Shown piece by piece: positions 1 through 8,640 of a stretch of DNA of 64,000 nucleotides. The DNA comes from Lewinellaceae bacterium (GTDB taxonomy: Bacteria; Bacteroidota; Bacteroidia; Chitinophagales; Saprospiraceae). Every line of letters begins with the position of its first letter. The first letter of the stretch is position 1. Where the stretch lies: contig JACJYN010000002.1 in assembly GCA_020636095.1 (NCBI GenBank), positions 2,108,001 to 2,172,000 on the forward strand, in the 5' to 3' direction. Made by a program: the position numbers and the translations under genes. The notes under the pieces were generated by a model. It ran no database searches, had not been told where the DNA came from, and was given only the letters and a program-made list of their open reading frames with translations.

Positions 1-1
1 A

Positions 2-2044
2 TTGGCTATGATCAAGCAATACTTCGGCCGCATACCCCGCCCGGAACGGGAGCTCATTCCCACCTACACCCGTGAGCCGGTTCAGGATGGGGAACGCTTC
101 GCCGAATTGCGGCGCGTAGGCGATGTGCAGGTGGTAAGCTGCGCCTACCACATCTGCCCGGGCAGCCATTCCGATTACCCGTCCATTCAAGTATTGATGG
201 AACTGCTCACCAGCGAACCGGGCGGCCGGCTGTACAAAGCCCTGGTCGAGTCCGGAAAAGCCAGTTCACAGTATGGCTGGGCAGCCGGCCTGCGCGAGCC
301 CGGCTTCGCCTATTTTTCTGCCGATGTGCTCAAGGAAAAGAGCCTGGCCGAAGCCGAAGCCGCCATGTTGTCCACTATCGATGAATTGCGCGAAGACCTG
401 CCTAATGCAGAAGAAGTAGAGCGCGCGAAAAACCGCTTGATGAAAAACTTCAACCTGTTTTTCCGCAACAGCGACCGGGTAGGGCTGTCGATGAGCGGAT
501 ACCTGGCTCAGGGCGATTGGCGGCTGGCATTCCTCTACCGCGACCGCCTGGAACAGGTGACGCCCGAACAGGTGCAGGCCGTGGCCAAACGCTACTTCAA
601 ACCCAGCAACCGAACTGTCGGCCGCTTCCTGCCCGACGCCAACCCGGACCGGGTGGAAGTACCGGATGTGCCCGATATCGAGGCCATGGTCAGGGATTAT
701 AAAGGAAAAGAAACGATTGCCGAGGGCGAAGCCTTTGACCCTTCCTGTGAGAATATCGAGAACCGGACCAGCCGCGGCGAATTCGGATCGACCCTGGAAT
801 ATGCCCTGCTGCCAAAAGAGACCCGCGGCGACGCCGTTGTGGCGCGTTTGTCCCTCCGCTTTGGCAACCTGGAAAGCCTCAAAGGCCAGCAAATGGCGGC
901 CCGATTCGCCGGCATGATGCTCGATAAGGGCACCGAAAACCTGAGCCGCCAGGAGCTGGAAGATAAACTCGATGAGCTCAAAGCACGCATCCGTATCGGT
1001 GGCGGCGCCTCGGGCGCTTATGTCTCTATCGAAACCGAACGGGACATGCTACCCGAAGTGATTTCCCTGGTGGGAGAAATGCTGCAAAAATCTACCTTCC
1101 CGGAGGAAGAGTTCGAAAAAATACGCCAGGAAGAGTTGGCTTCTATCGAAGAGCAACGTTCGGAACCCAACGCCATCGCTTATACTGAAATGCAGCGCCG
1201 CCTCAACGCTTACGATGAGGATGATCCGCGTTATACCATGACGCCGGATGAAGAAATTGCAGCCATCAAAAGCCTTACACTGGAAGAGGTAAAGGCGTTT
1301 TACGAAAAATTCTACGGCGCGTCCGACGCCACCATCGCCATCGTTGGAGATTTTGATAAAGGCCAGGCGGAAACCGCCCTCAACGACAACTTCAAGGCAT
1401 GGGAAAGCCCCAGTCCCTATCAACGGCTTTCAGATGAATTCTACCAGCCCGAACCGGCCAGCGTGGAGTTGGAAACACCGGATAAGGCCAACGCGATGTT
1501 CCTGGCCGCCCAAAACCTGAAAATGAATGTGGATCATCCGGATTATCCAGCTATGATGCTGGGCAACTTTATGCTGGGCGGCGGCTTCCTCAATTCCCGG
1601 CTGGCTACCCGCATTCGCCAGAAAGAAGGCCTTAGCTACGGCGTGGGCTCCTTTTTCAGCGCCGATGACCGGGACGAAACGGCCACCTGGCAGACTTACG
1701 CCATCTACGCGCCCGAAAACGCCGAGGCGCTGGAAAAGGCATTCCGGGAGGAGATCGAGAAGGCTTGTAAAGAAGGGTTCACCGCCGAGGAGGTAAAAGC
1801 CGCCAAGAGCGGCTGGCTGCAGAGCCAGCAGGTGCGCCGCGCCCAGGACAATTCCCTCTCCGGCGCCCTCAATAGCTACCTCGACCTGGACAGGACGATG
1901 AAATGGGATGCCGAACTGGAAAGCAAAATCGACGCCCTGACGCCGGAGCAAATCAATGCCGTCATGGCCAAATACCTCGACCTCAACAAAATGGTCATCG
2001 TCAAAGCCGGGGATTTTGCCAAGGTAAGGGAAACACGGCCGTAG
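2..2044 (+). CDS. M16 family zinc peptidase, two-module, 5' end outside window
   Basis: C-terminal 680 residues of a pitrilysin/insulinase-type (M16) protein. The visible part opens inside the first M16 module, after where HxxEH would lie, and continues into a complete second module from about residue 255. That second module has no HxxEH: the equivalent stretch reads ARFAGMMLDKGTENLSRQEL, so it is probably the non-catalytic partner half, as is usual in two-domain M16 proteins. The R..GLSYGVG-type motif typical of the M16 C-terminal subdomain (RQKEGLSYGVGS) is visible. The apparent TTG start at base 2 is only the window edge. It is convergent with the RDD gene, with a GC-rich hairpin between them. 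A separate single-module M16 gene with an intact HxxEH lies at 59734-60996. The family call is firm; substrate and location (usually periplasm) are not visible here. Confidence 0.9.
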   Translation: MAMIKQYFGRIPRPERELIPTYTREPVQDGERFAELRRVGDVQVVSCAYHICPGSHSDYPSIQVLMELLTSEPGGRLYKALVESGKASSQYGWAAGLREPGFAYFSADVLKEKSLAEAEAAMLSTIDELREDLPNAEEVERAKNRLMKNFNLFFRNSDRVGLSMSGYLAQGDWRLAFLYRDRLEQVTPEQVQAVAKRYFKPSNRTVGRFLPDANPDRVEVPDVPDIEAMVRDYKGKETIAEGEAFDPSCENIENRTSRGEFGSTLEYALLPKETRGDAVVARLSLRFGNLESLKGQQMAARFAGMMLDKGTENLSRQELEDKLDELKARIRIGGGASGAYVSIETERDMLPEVISLVGEMLQKSTFPEEEFEKIRQEELASIEEQRSEPNAIAYTEMQRRLNAYDEDDPRYTMTPDEEIAAIKSLTLEEVKAFYEKFYGASDATIAIVGDFDKGQAETALNDNFKAWESPSPYQRLSDEFYQPEPASVELETPDKANAMFLAAQNLKMNVDHPDYPAMMLGNFMLGGGFLNSRLATRIRQKEGLSYGVGSFFSADDRDETATWQTYAIYAPENAEALEKAFREEIEKACKEGFTAEEVKAAKSGWLQSQQVRRAQDNSLSGALNSYLDLDRTMKWDAELESKIDALTPEQINAVMAKYLDLNKMVIVKAGDFAKVRETRP

Positions 2045-2052
2045 GGGGAAGT

Positions 2053-2097
2053 CGGAAGGGGGAAGGCGAAAACCGAATTCCGAACACCCCCCTTCCG
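2053..2097. terminator. Hairpin between convergent genes
   Basis: Perfect 10 bp arms CGGAAGGGGG (2053-2062) and CCCCCTTCCG (2088-2097) lie between the stop of the M16 gene and the stop of the RDD gene. There is no long U-run, so bidirectional termination is inferred from position. The loop contains an AACCGAATTCCGAACACC string like the TTCGG-rich intergenic repeats seen at 4.2, 6.6 and 29.9 kb. Confidence 0.5.
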
Positions 2098-2100
2098 GCT

Positions 2101-2844
2101 CTACCTCGTAATCACAATATAATCCCGGATCAACGTTCGCAGGAAATTTATTTTATCCCGGGGTTCTTCTCTCAGGCCCAGGACGCTCGTAAGGCGGGTA
2201 ACCAGTTGGTCGACCACTTGTTGATGGGCGTTGTTGTGGTAGGTGCGGTAACGGGACACAATGTTTTTGATGAGCAGCATATCTTCTTCCGATAGCTGCC
2301 GCACCATCGGATATTGGGGTTCATAATTCTCCAGCGTATTGATGTTGAGGATGTCCTCCAACCGGAATCGCAGATTGTGCCGCACCCGTATGACCGTAGT
2401 ATTGGCCGTCATATCGCCCAGCCGCTGATTTTTTTCCGAAGAGCTGATCAGCAACGAGCCCAGGATGCCAACGGAAAAGAGCGTGTCGACGACGTGAAAA
2501 ACGGCCCGCAGCAGATAGTCGCTGAGCCCGGGTTCCTGGCCATCGAGCCGCACTACTTTGATGCCCATTGCCTTTTTTCCCCAGGACTGTCCATCGGCCA
2601 GCACCTCCGACAGGAGGTGATACACCATAAACCCGCAAATCATCATAAAAGAAAGCGCCACTCCCAGCAAGGGGGATTCCTCGAAGCCCCGCGCCAGGGC
2701 ATTCAGCAGCGTGAGGAAAAGAAAGAAATAAAGCGCACCGAGAATGACCAGGTCGATAAAAAAGGCGAAAATACGCTCCCGCAGAGGCGCCAGCTCATAT
2801 TCAATGACGACGTTTTGTGTTGTGCGGATATCTATGGTCTTCAT
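2101..2844 (-). CDS. RDD family membrane protein
   Basis: 247-residue protein whose N-terminal half is an RDD domain: a conserved Arg and Asp in LRERIFAFFIDLVIL at about residues 22-36, a hydrophobic hairpin (about 30-75), and a third hydrophobic segment (about 115-135) after the GKKAMGIKVVRLDG loop that is typical of the family. The last 100 residues are charged and probably cytoplasmic. RDD proteins are inner-membrane proteins; a few act in ion or antiporter roles, but no function can be assigned here. In many Bacteroidota an RDD gene sits beside a stage II sporulation M-like gene; that partner is absent. The ATG at 2844 is the natural start. Confidence 0.85.
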   Translation of the reverse strand: MKTIDIRTTQNVVIEYELAPLRERIFAFFIDLVILGALYFFLFLTLLNALARGFEESPLLGVALSFMMICGFMVYHLLSEVLADGQSWGKKAMGIKVVRLDGQEPGLSDYLLRAVFHVVDTLFSVGILGSLLISSSEKNQRLGDMTANTTVIRVRHNLRFRLEDILNINTLENYEPQYPMVRQLSEEDMLLIKNIVSRYRTYHNNAHQQVVDQLVTRLTSVLGLREEPRDKINFLRTLIRDYIVITR

Positions 2845-2998
2845 GTGAGATTGGTTTGTCCAATTTATTTGGCCCGTAAAATAGCCCCCCCGTTTAGACC
2901 TGGCAAATTTTTCTACTCCACAGCGCTCTTTTTCTCAGAATTTTTCCTTTTTTAAGCGCTGATTGCTGATTCTAATTGCCTTTCCAAACAAAATAAAG

Positions 2999-4174
2999 AT
3001 GAACTTCGACAAGTCCTCCACCCTGTTCACCTCCAAAGAAAACATGACTTTTATCGGCCATTGCAGTGTCTCTCCCCTCTACAGTAAGGCGGCGGATATT
3101 GCAGTTGAACTGATGCGCGCCCATGAGCAACGCGGCGGAGCGCCGATATTGGAAGTATACATGGAACAACTGAACGAACTGAAGATACACACCGCCGCTC
3201 TGCTCCACACCCGGCCGGAGAATATTGCTTCGGTTAAAAACACCTCCGATGCGTTGTCCATGGTAGCAAATGGTTACCCTTTCGAGCCGGGAGATGAAAT
3301 CATTTCCTTCGTTCAGGAATATCCGGCCAACTTTCACCCATGGCGCCTGCAGGAAAGAGCCAGAGGCGTAAAACTGAAGCTGGTTTCCAACCGGCCGGCA
3401 CGGGAAGATATCCCTTCGTCCATCATCGGCAGCTGGAGCATGGAGGAACTGGAAAGCCTCATCACTCCCAGGACCCGCGTCATCGCCCTCAGCCACGTCC
3501 AGTTCACCAGTGGATACGCCGCCAGCCTCCGGCAGTTGGGGCAGTTGTGTAAAGCGCGCGGAATCGACCTGGTTGTCGACGCCGCTCAGAGCCTGGGGCT
3601 GATGCCGGTCTATCCGGAAGAGATGAACATCGCCGCCTTGGCCTCCGCCGGCTGGAAATGGCTACTTGGGCCCATCGGCACTGGCGTTTTCTACACTTCT
3701 CCCGCTTTCCGGGATAAGTTGCGCCCCGTACAGGTGGGCGCCGAAACCATGGTCCAGGAATTTGATTTCATGAACCTGGACTGGAACCCCAATCCCACCG
3801 CCCGGCGCTTCGAATTCAGTACCTCTCCCATCTACCTGGTGGCTGCCCTGGCTACCTCCATTCGCGAAGTCCACGCCCGATATGGCGCCGAGGCTATGTT
3901 TCACGAAGCCCTCCGCCTCCAGGACCTCTTTCTGGAAAAACTCGACAACCCCGCTTTCAAACCCTTGTTGTTTGATCCGCCGCACCGCTCGGGTATTCTT
4001 TCTGTCTACTGTGAAGATTTGGAAGGCGTCCAGGCGCGCCTGGCGGAAAACAACCTCGTTTGTGCGCCCCGTAGCGGCATGCTCCGGGTAGCGCCTCATT
4101 TTTACAATACAGAGGAAGACATGGAACGGCTGGCGGAGGCCCTGAATAAGGTTCCTTTTCCACATAATGGTTAG
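2999..4174 (+). CDS. Class V aminotransferase (PLP-dependent)
   Basis: 391-residue fold-type I PLP enzyme of the aminotransferase class V / cysteine desulfurase superfamily. The cofactor Asp is in DLVVDAAQSLG and the Schiff-base Lys in SAGWKWLLGP. N-terminal NTSDALSMVANG is the phosphate-binding region seen in isopenicillin-N-epimerase-like and SufS-like members. No active-site Cys loop like that of SufS is evident near the C-terminus, so an epimerase, lyase or aminotransferase role is more likely than sulfur transfer. An upstream in-frame TTG at 2963 would add 12 residues, but the ATG at 2999 fits the family start. Single gene, convergent with hemW. Specific substrate unknown. Confidence 0.85.
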   Translation: MNFDKSSTLFTSKENMTFIGHCSVSPLYSKAADIAVELMRAHEQRGGAPILEVYMEQLNELKIHTAALLHTRPENIASVKNTSDALSMVANGYPFEPGDEIISFVQEYPANFHPWRLQERARGVKLKLVSNRPAREDIPSSIIGSWSMEELESLITPRTRVIALSHVQFTSGYAASLRQLGQLCKARGIDLVVDAAQSLGLMPVYPEEMNIAALASAGWKWLLGPIGTGVFYTSPAFRDKLRPVQVGAETMVQEFDFMNLDWNPNPTARRFEFSTSPIYLVAALATSIREVHARYGAEAMFHEALRLQDLFLEKLDNPAFKPLLFDPPHRSGILSVYCEDLEGVQARLAENNLVCAPRSGMLRVAPHFYNTEEDMERLAEALNKVPFPHNG

Positions 4175-4303
4175 CCGGTGTTCGGTGTCCGCAATTTTAT
4201 CCGGTTGGCCGGCAGACGGTATTCGGCGGTTCGGCGTTCGCTTGCCTGAGGAGGACACTCCCGGATATGCGAACACCGAATTGCGAACACCCAACACCGG
4301 TTA
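4166..4303. repeat. Imperfect inverted repeat filling the gap between two convergent genes
   Basis: The whole gap from the aminotransferase TAG (4172-4174) to the hemW stop (4301-4303) is an imperfect palindrome. The left arm TTAGCCGGTGTTCGGTGT continues to ATCCGG at about 4203; the right arm, read in reverse, is TTAACCGGTGTTGGGTGTTC and so on to ATCCGG at 4261. Both arms and the loop are made of TTCGGTGTTCGC-like units. It may act as a bidirectional terminator, or be a small inserted repeat. Confidence 0.6.
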
Positions 4304-5458
4304 GGTCACCACAAACACCGCCGCGGCTATGCCATCGGCCAGAAACTTACCCGCATCCGTCAAACGCACCGTTTCCCCTTCCTGCGTGGCCTGGCCGGTA
4401 TCGATAAAAGACTGGATATGCCGCAGGAAGTGACGCTCGTAATCTTCCCCCATTTGCCGCAGGCGGAACAGCTCGACTCCCCAGAGGGTCCGCAGGCCGG
4501 TCATAACGTACTCGTTGTAGCGGTCGTTGGGCGAAAGGTGCTCGATTTCGAAGAGGCCGGTGGGTAGGCTTGCCGGTTTTGTAAAACCGGGCAAGTCTTG
4601 AAGAGCGCGCAGGTACTTTGCATTATTCGCTACATTCCACTGCCGGCTCTCCCCATTGTAGCTGTGAGCCGAGGGGCCCAGCCCGAGATAAGGCTCGCCT
4701 TTCCAGTAGCTGGAGTTGTGGGCCGCGAAGTGGCCGGGACGGGCAAAGTTGGAGATTTCGTATTGCAGGTACCCGTGATCCTGCATGGCCGCCACCAATT
4801 CGCCAAACTGCCGGGCGGCGCGCGCTTCGTCTACCGGCGGCGCCTTTCCGGTTTGGATGAAATGGGAAAGGGCGGTGCGCTCTTCCACTGTCAGTGCGTA
4901 ACAGGAAACGTGAGGTATGTCGTAGCCGAAAGTAATGTTCAGGTTCTCTTCCCAGTGAGCGTCACTGGTGGTGGGGGAGCCGTAGATGAGGTCGATGGTA
5001 AGGCCGGCAAAGCCCGCAGCGCAGGCCTCCTCCAAACAGATGCGGGCCTCCCGGGCATTGTGGGCGCGGTTGAAAAACCGCAGGTCTTCTTCGAAGAAAG
5101 ACTGCACGCCGATGCTCAGCCGGTTGACCGGCGTACGGCGAAGGGCGGTAATCTTTTCTTTTGTCAGGTCATCAGGATTGGCCTCCAGGGTGATCTCAGC
5201 GCCGGGTTTGATGGTGAAGCGCTTTTCAATCTGCTCGAAGAACAGCATGAGTTCACCTTCCGTCAATAGGCTGGGAGTACCGCCGCCGAAGTAGATGCTG
5301 TCCAGTTCCTTATCTATCAGGTAGTCCTGCCTAACCTCCAGTTCCTGCAGCATGGCCTTCACCATCTCTGCCTTGTACTTCAGGGAGGTAGAGAAATGGA
5401 AGTTGCAGTAGTGGCAGGCTTGTTTGCAAAAGGGTATATGCAGGTAGATACTGGGCAT
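4301..5458 (-). CDS. hemW: HemW, radical SAM heme chaperone
   Basis: 385-residue radical SAM protein. The iron-sulfur motif is C11-x3-C15-x2-C18 (FCKQACHYCNF). The residue after the third Cys is Asn followed by Phe, without the fourth Cys found in the true coproporphyrinogen oxidase HemN, so this is HemW. It also shows YFGGGTPS (SAM-binding GGE-like motif, about residues 56-63), EANPDDL, and the HemW-type C-terminal winged-helix-like segment. HemW binds heme and hands it to membrane haem proteins. It is transcribed alone. The ATG at 5458 gives the standard MPSIYLHIPFC start. Confidence 0.93.
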   Translation of the reverse strand: MPSIYLHIPFCKQACHYCNFHFSTSLKYKAEMVKAMLQELEVRQDYLIDKELDSIYFGGGTPSLLTEGELMLFFEQIEKRFTIKPGAEITLEANPDDLTKEKITALRRTPVNRLSIGVQSFFEEDLRFFNRAHNAREARICLEEACAAGFAGLTIDLIYGSPTTSDAHWEENLNITFGYDIPHVSCYALTVEERTALSHFIQTGKAPPVDEARAARQFGELVAAMQDHGYLQYEISNFARPGHFAAHNSSYWKGEPYLGLGPSAHSYNGESRQWNVANNAKYLRALQDLPGFTKPASLPTGLFEIEHLSPNDRYNEYVMTGLRTLWGVELFRLRQMGEDYERHFLRHIQSFIDTGQATQEGETVRLTDAGKFLADGIAAAVFVVT

Positions 5459-5649
5459 GTTGGTTGATTGATGGGTTGATGGGGGGGCGAAGTGCCCTTT
5501 ACCAGGACTAGTACGCCCCCTAAATTATTGATTTTTAATTACTTATCATTTTTCAATCTGATTACTGCTGATATTAGGCCATGCGAAATACCGTTTTTCT
5601 GTCTCAGAACATTTGGTATAAATACTATTAATTTGCTAAAAAATGAGTT

Positions 5650-5835
5650 ATGGCTTGGGCCAGTTATAAAGCCTGCCGGGAATTTCGTAAAGAAGTTTCC
5701 AGGATTGTCAAGGTACATTTTCCTGTCGAGGAAAAGTATTTATTAAGAGCACAAGTGCTTGATTCATCCAGGCCTGTAACTTCCAATATTGCTGAAGATA
5801 TTGCTTATCTTCTGAGACGAAAGAAGGATGGGTGA
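5650..5835 (+). pseudogene. Truncated four-helix-bundle (S23 / 23S rRNA intervening-sequence type) protein
   Basis: 61-residue reading frame matching the first half of the four-helix-bundle family (TIGR02436-like): W..YK..REFRKEV....FP.EEKYLLRAQV..SSRPVTSNIAED corresponds to the usual ..FP.EE.YGL.SQ.RRA..SIPSNIAEG. The normal protein is about 115-125 residues. Here it ends shortly after the NIAE signature, with only a degraded LLRRKKDG where GYGR.....E.. should follow, and the esterase gene starts on the other strand 14 bp later. I read it as a 3'-truncated remnant. The family is small and mobile in Bacteroidota; function poorly known. Confidence 0.6.
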
Positions 5836-5848
5836 GCAACCAATCAAC

Positions 5849-6613
5849 CTAATCAACAAACCCCCGGATCAGCCCCAACAATTCCTCCCCTTTATCCACA
5901 TGCACCCAGTGCCCTGCCCCGGCGATCGTCTCCACACGGGCGTTCGGAAACCAGTCGTAGATCAGGCCGATGTCTTCGTCCTGAACGTAGGGCGAATTAC
6001 CGCCGCGGATGAAGAGTGCCGGGCCTTCATAGGGGGCGTCTGCTTCCGGGGGGGCGAGCAGGTTGTCGTAGTTGCGGTAGAGGCTGTCGAGGTTCATCTT
6101 CCATCGGTAGTGTCCATCCTTGGTGCGGGTCAGCCCTTTGAGGAGGAACTGCCGGACGCCGTAGTCGGGGATGCTCGTTTTCAGTTGTTCATCGGCCTGT
6201 TCGCGCCCGTCCAGGTTTTTGAGGGAGAGGCTGCGCAGCGCATCGAAAATCTCCTGGTGTCCAGGGGGGTATTGCTTGGGGGCAATATCGATAACGACCA
6301 GCTTATCGACCATATCCGGGTGCAGGAGCGCGAACTGCATGGCTGTTTTGCCGCCCATGGAGTGGCCGACGAGGTGGGTTTTAAACATCCAGTTGGCCTC
6401 CAGGAAGTACAGCAGGTCCTCCGCCATGGAAGGGTAGTCGATATCGTCGTGATGAGGAGAACGGCCGTGGTTTCGCTGGTCGGCCAGATAAACGGTGTGA
6501 TTTTCCGCCAGCTGCTTGCCCAGGGTTTGCCAGTTGTCCAGCGTGCCGAACAGGCCGTGGAGGATAACCAGGGGATCTCCCTGGCCGAAGGTTTTATAGT
6601 TGAGTTGGATCAT
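5849..6613 (-). CDS. YbfF-like alpha/beta hydrolase (esterase)
   Basis: 254-residue alpha/beta hydrolase of the YbfF esterase group. Oxyanion segment HGLFGTLDNW (residues 19-28), nucleophile elbow GHSMGG with Ser85, and catalytic His235 in GAGHWVH; DQRNHGRSPH at about residues 45-54 is a YbfF hallmark. The frame stays open to 6817, but the MIQLNYKTFGQG start at 6613 matches the family and the extra N-terminal residues do not. It follows the CrtA-like gene on the same strand after 49 bp. YbfF enzymes hydrolyse short acyl esters, including acyl-CoA-type substrates in vitro; the true substrate is unknown. Confidence 0.88.
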   Translation of the reverse strand: MIQLNYKTFGQGDPLVILHGLFGTLDNWQTLGKQLAENHTVYLADQRNHGRSPHHDDIDYPSMAEDLLYFLEANWMFKTHLVGHSMGGKTAMQFALLHPDMVDKLVVIDIAPKQYPPGHQEIFDALRSLSLKNLDGREQADEQLKTSIPDYGVRQFLLKGLTRTKDGHYRWKMNLDSLYRNYDNLLAPPEADAPYEGPALFIRGGNSPYVQDEDIGLIYDWFPNARVETIAGAGHWVHVDKGEELLGLIRGFVD

Positions 6614-6662
6614 GGTTCGGAATTCGGTATTCGCAGTCCGCAAATCGGCTGTAAAAATAAGG

Positions 6663-7376
6663 TTATTCTCCCAAATAGCCATCCAGAGGGGTGCCGCCGC
6701 CGTTCCAGTCTCCTTCCGATTTGTAGGGATGGAAACGGGCGAACAGTTCTTCCTTATACCAGCCATACTCCCGTGTACGGCGGACCACCTCTTTGTGCTC
6801 CTTGCTGCGGTAGGCATAGGCCATCATGGCCTGGCTGTTTTCCCAGAGGCTGAAGGTCGCCTGTTGCACCAGGGGCAGTTCGCCGATGCCGATGGAGAAG
6901 ATGCGCCCCGCTTTGTCGTCCATAGACCGGCTGACGGAGGGCACAAAGCGCCAGAAACGCCAGAGTTGCCGGGTGTGGATGGTGGCCCGGGTGATAACAG
7001 CAACCAGGCTTCGCTCATTATAGGTTTCGGTAATGGGAAAGGGCTGCTGCCCGTCCCACTCGCCATGGGCTTTGGCGGCTTGCATATAGGTAGACCACCA
7101 GCCGGAACACTGCAACCGGAATTGCTGAAAGAGCGGATGTTCATCAAAAAAACGCCGCGCGGCCGTTTCATTTTCCCACACCCCCAACAGGCCGTAATTG
7201 CTGAAATTGGGCCAGATGCTGAATCCGTTGCCCGCTCCGCTGCCCATAAGCTTGGAAAACCGCAGCCCTTCCACCTGTTCGAGCTGAGCCCCTGTCAGGC
7301 CCATTTGGCGAAAGGCCCACCAGCGAGTAGAGGGGGAGTTGTATTGAAAAAAAGTAATGGTGGTTATTGGATTCAT
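6663..7376 (-). CDS. CrtA-like protein (spheroidene monooxygenase family)
   Basis: 237 residues resembling the spheroidene monooxygenase/carotenoid 2-ketolase CrtA family: LRFSKLMGSGAGNGFSIWPNFSNYGLLGVWE at about residues 38-70, a conserved VITRATI segment, and SIGIGELPLVQQATFSLW in the C-terminal half. CrtA is a heme-dependent oxygenase of the ferredoxin-like dimeric alpha-beta barrel type that oxidises acyclic carotenoids. No other carotenoid genes are in the window, and Bacteroidota homologues have mostly not been tested, so the family call is firmer than the reaction. It lies upstream of the esterase and may share its transcript. Confidence 0.75.
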   Translation of the reverse strand: MNPITTITFFQYNSPSTRWWAFRQMGLTGAQLEQVEGLRFSKLMGSGAGNGFSIWPNFSNYGLLGVWENETAARRFFDEHPLFQQFRLQCSGWWSTYMQAAKAHGEWDGQQPFPITETYNERSLVAVITRATIHTRQLWRFWRFVPSVSRSMDDKAGRIFSIGIGELPLVQQATFSLWENSQAMMAYAYRSKEHKEVVRRTREYGWYKEELFARFHPYKSEGDWNGGGTPLDGYLGE

Positions 7377-7945
7377 AGTTATATGGCCTACCTATTTAGA
7401 TATTATGGTATTTCGGCATTATGGTTTTGTGGCCAGGCAGTTGCAGCGCCTCTGTGAGAGCATGTTTGGAGGCCGGGTTTGGAGATAAAAGGTGTCAATT
7501 TTTTGTTGAGATAAGGCATCTTTTTGCAGCTCATACTGGTGGTACGGGCAAAAAAAGTAACGCAATATCAGCAAAAAAGGGGCATTTTTTAGCCCAAAGA
7601 TTGGCCTCCAAACATGCTCTGAGACTCCGGCCGCAATACCGGGACACCATACAACCGAAATACCTAAATAGTTACTGTAGGGCTCTCCTGGCTGCACGGT
7701 CCTGTGAAACTGTGAAGCCATAACAACCGCCGGGAAGCAAATGTTTTTGTTGCCTTTTCGTTAAAAAGGAAGAAATGGCCGTTAAATGATCGTTAAACCG
7801 CTGGACAAGCTGCCACTTCCTTTGTATTATAAGGCGTTAATATAGAGCAGTTTGCAGGACACCGGGGCAAAAAGGGAGGAAAAGCCCAATTGTGGCCCTT
7901 CGCTCAACCAGGCGTCGAAGAAAGCAAAAGATGAATAGAAAATTG
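7377..7945. repeat. Intergenic region with a long imperfect palindrome
   Basis: 569 bp without a convincing gene. Perfect 18 bp arms AGAGCATGTTTGGAGGCC (7457-7474) and its complement (7603-7620) enclose two imperfectly complementary 55 bp stretches and a short centre with CATACTGGTGGTACG (7532-7546). Weaker symmetry continues outwards, with GGTATTTCGG near 7409 matched by CCGAAATACC near 7656. Mirror-image 100-codon frames on both strands are a by-product of the symmetry. The architecture is like that of the palindromes at 18.5, 20.9 and 56.8 kb, but the sequence is more divergent. Bases 7700-7945 show nothing recognisable apart from the promoter box noted next. Confidence 0.75.
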
Positions 7946-7953
7946 TAATTTTG
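7946..7953 (+). promoter_or_regulatory. Candidate -7 box of the first ompH
   Basis: TAATTTTG fits the Bacteroidota TAnnTTTG element, 72 bp before the chosen ATG at 8026. No clear -33 TTTG is seen at the usual distance. Confidence 0.35.
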
Positions 7954-8025
7954 AAGCTTGATAACCAAAGGCTTAACAGCATAAAAAATAAATCATTTCA
8001 CCAAACCAAATTCAAAGCAAGGCAT

Positions 8026-8547
8026 ATGATTAACACAAGCATTAAAAAGTTTCTGGCCGCACTCTCGATGGCTCTCTTTCTGGCGGTATCGGCTAACGCG
8101 CAACGCATTGCCTACGTCGATGTAAATACCATCCTGGAAAGCATCTCCAGCTACCAGTCAGCTCAGCAGGAACTAGACAAGCTGGCCTCCGGCTGGCGGC
8201 AGGAAATTGCCCAGGAATACGATAAAATCAAGGGGTTATACAACCGTTACCAGGCAGAACAAGTCCTTCTTAGTGACGAGGCCCGCCAACAGCGGGAAGA
8301 TGAGATCATGGAAAAGGAAAAGGAAGTACGCGACCTGCAGAAAAACAAGTTTGGCCCGGAAGGAGAACTCTTTAAGCGCAGGCAGGAACTCGTACGGCCT
8401 ATCCAGGACAAAGTCTTTGCGGCAATTGAAGAATACGCCACCGAACGCGGCTACGATTTCATTTTTGACAAATCGGGTTCGACCGGTATGATCTTTTCCA
8501 ACCCGCAGTACGACAAGACCTCGGATATTATGGATAAGTTGAAGTAA
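8026..8547 (+). CDS. OmpH/Skp family periplasmic chaperone (first copy)
   Basis: 173-residue exported protein: basic N-terminus, hydrophobic core FLAALSMALFLAVSA and cleavage after SANA, then RIAYVDVNTIL, the usual start of mature OmpH/Skp. A long charged coiled coil (about residues 50-125) is followed by a conserved end (GYDFIFDKSG). Skp holds unfolded outer-membrane proteins in the periplasm on their way to BAM. The frame is open from a TTG at 7951, but only the ATG at 8026 puts a signal peptide at the N-terminus. A second ompH follows after 93 bp; tandem copies are common in Bacteroidota. Confidence 0.9.
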   Translation: MINTSIKKFLAALSMALFLAVSANAQRIAYVDVNTILESISSYQSAQQELDKLASGWRQEIAQEYDKIKGLYNRYQAEQVLLSDEARQQREDEIMEKEKEVRDLQKNKFGPEGELFKRRQELVRPIQDKVFAAIEEYATERGYDFIFDKSGSTGMIFSNPQYDKTSDIMDKLK

Positions 8548-8555
8548 ATCAGAAC

Positions 8556-8591
8556 TTTGGTTTTTACTTCACTGTAAAACCGCTATTTTTG
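8556..8591 (+). promoter_or_regulatory. Candidate promoter of the second ompH
   Basis: TTTG at 8556-8559 and TATTTTTG (TAnnTTTG) at 8584-8591, 24 bp apart, 49 bp before the ATG at 8641. The spacing is a little longer than the usual 19-23 bp, so this is tentative. Confidence 0.4.
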
Positions 8592-8640
8592 CAGCCGTTT
8601 TACATTTTTTGATAACCAAAAACAAAAATAGGAACACAAA

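Noticed and set aside
266..892. Long open frames antisense to the M16 gene (and similar shadows opposite parC, the BNR protein and other genes)
   Set aside because: They follow the codon pattern of the true gene on the other strand and have no family resemblance, signal or start context.
7419..7723. Two 100-codon frames on opposite strands
   Set aside because: They are produced by the inverted symmetry of the palindrome; their sequences resemble no protein.
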